Below, one piece after another: positions 63,874 to 64,000 of a stretch of 64,000 nucleotides of DNA. Below the pieces are notes generated by a model. That model saw only the letters and a list, made by a program, of their open reading frames with translations. It was not told where the DNA came from and did not search any database. Each line of letters starts with the position of its first letter. Position 1 is the first letter of the stretch. This DNA comes from Betaproteobacteria bacterium (GTDB taxonomy: Bacteria > Pseudomonadota > Gammaproteobacteria > Burkholderiales > Casimicrobiaceae), in NCBI GenBank assembly GCA_013298765.1, contig JAAFJA010000005.1, forward strand, positions 1-64,000, written 5' to 3'. A program made the position numbers and the translations under genes.

Positions 63874-64000
63874 CTACCGCTGACATTTCGCACAATAAAC
63901 GGTGGCCCGCCCGCCGTGCCTCGCCAGTTTCAACGCTGATTTGCAATGGCGACAGGCTTCGCCGTCGCGCCCGTAGACAAAGTAGTTAAGCTGGAAATAG
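63874..64000 (-). CDS. Fpg/Nei-type DNA glycosylase, C-terminal end (partial)
   Basis: Only the last 41 or so residues are in the window; the rest lies beyond position 64000. They read YFVYGRDGEACRHC, then a short loop with GGRATVYCAKCQR and the stop at 63876-63874. This is the C-terminal zinc finger of formamidopyrimidine-DNA glycosylases and endonuclease VIII (C-x-x-C ... C-x-x-C). The enzyme removes oxidised bases from DNA. The FVYGR-x-G form favours MutM over Nei, but the N-terminus is needed to decide. Confidence 0.85.
   Translation of the reverse strand, partial: YFQLNYFVYGRDGEACRHCKSALKLARHGGRATVYCAKCQR

Overview
The window looks like chromosome of a betaproteobacterium, most likely Burkholderiales-like; this is inference. 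Supporting signs are the 5S rRNA sequence, a methionine synthase split into two genes, an aceE-aceF-lpdA operon whose E3 carries its own lipoyl domain, a tkt-gap-pgk cluster, an orphan TctC/Bug-type binding protein, and a LexA-type SOS box before an imuA-imuB-dnaE2 cassette. Base composition looks moderately GC-rich. Nearly everything is ordinary housekeeping; no prophage, CRISPR array or intact transposase is visible.

Layout: 1-170 is the end of an rRNA operon (5S and terminator), followed by a monothiol glutaredoxin. 0.6-4.0 kb holds a nitronate monooxygenase-like gene and a pair of PimC/PimD-like acyl-CoA dehydrogenases. 4.1-10.2 kb is a minus-strand run tkt, gap, GNAT, bioY, pgk, GNAT. 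10.5-18.1 kb carries a rhodanese, a PAS-PAS-GGDEF protein, an FAD-linked oxidase and split metH. 18.4-25.4 kb has a small ORF, an MFS transporter, an ABC exporter, an aquaporin, a ferredoxin-NADP reductase, a HAD phosphatase and panC. 25.5-29.4 kb has an Lrp-type regulator divergent from glmS, a striking 147-bp tandem repeat, and a GT9 glycosyltransferase. 29.4-36.1 kb is the SOS mutagenesis cassette, bracketed by two nearly identical direct repeats that each encode the same 60-residue membrane peptide. 36.1-38.6 kb is a patch of small genes of unknown role. 38.6-42.2 kb holds rtcB with two uncharacterised companions and an RlmI-like methyltransferase. 42.4-45.0 kb holds copA and copZ. 45.0-47.6 kb is rich in mobile palindromic DNA around a pseudouridine synthase, a vapBC pair and two small genes. 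47.6-53.7 kb is the pyruvate dehydrogenase operon. 54-64 kb holds tctC, a frameshifted membrane protein, an FKBP isomerase, fadD, uup, a zinc-ribbon membrane protein, dbpA and the C-terminal end of an Fpg/Nei glycosylase.

The most unusual content lies between genes. I see: (1) a dispersed element made of short inverted repeats (GGGCTAGC ... GCTAGCCC) separated by a nearly constant 39-40 nt of unrelated sequence, in five good and two decayed copies; (2) two almost identical ~162-bp fold-back elements; (3) two 103-bp REP pairs with identical ends and different centres flanking one small gene; (4) the triple repeat that fuses the 3' ends of glmS and its convergent neighbour; (5) the direct repeats around the mutasome; and (6) palindromic repeats absorbed in frame into the linkers of Uup and of the pyruvate dehydrogenase E2 subunit. 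The best candidate for an undescribed protein system is rtcB with its two companion genes.
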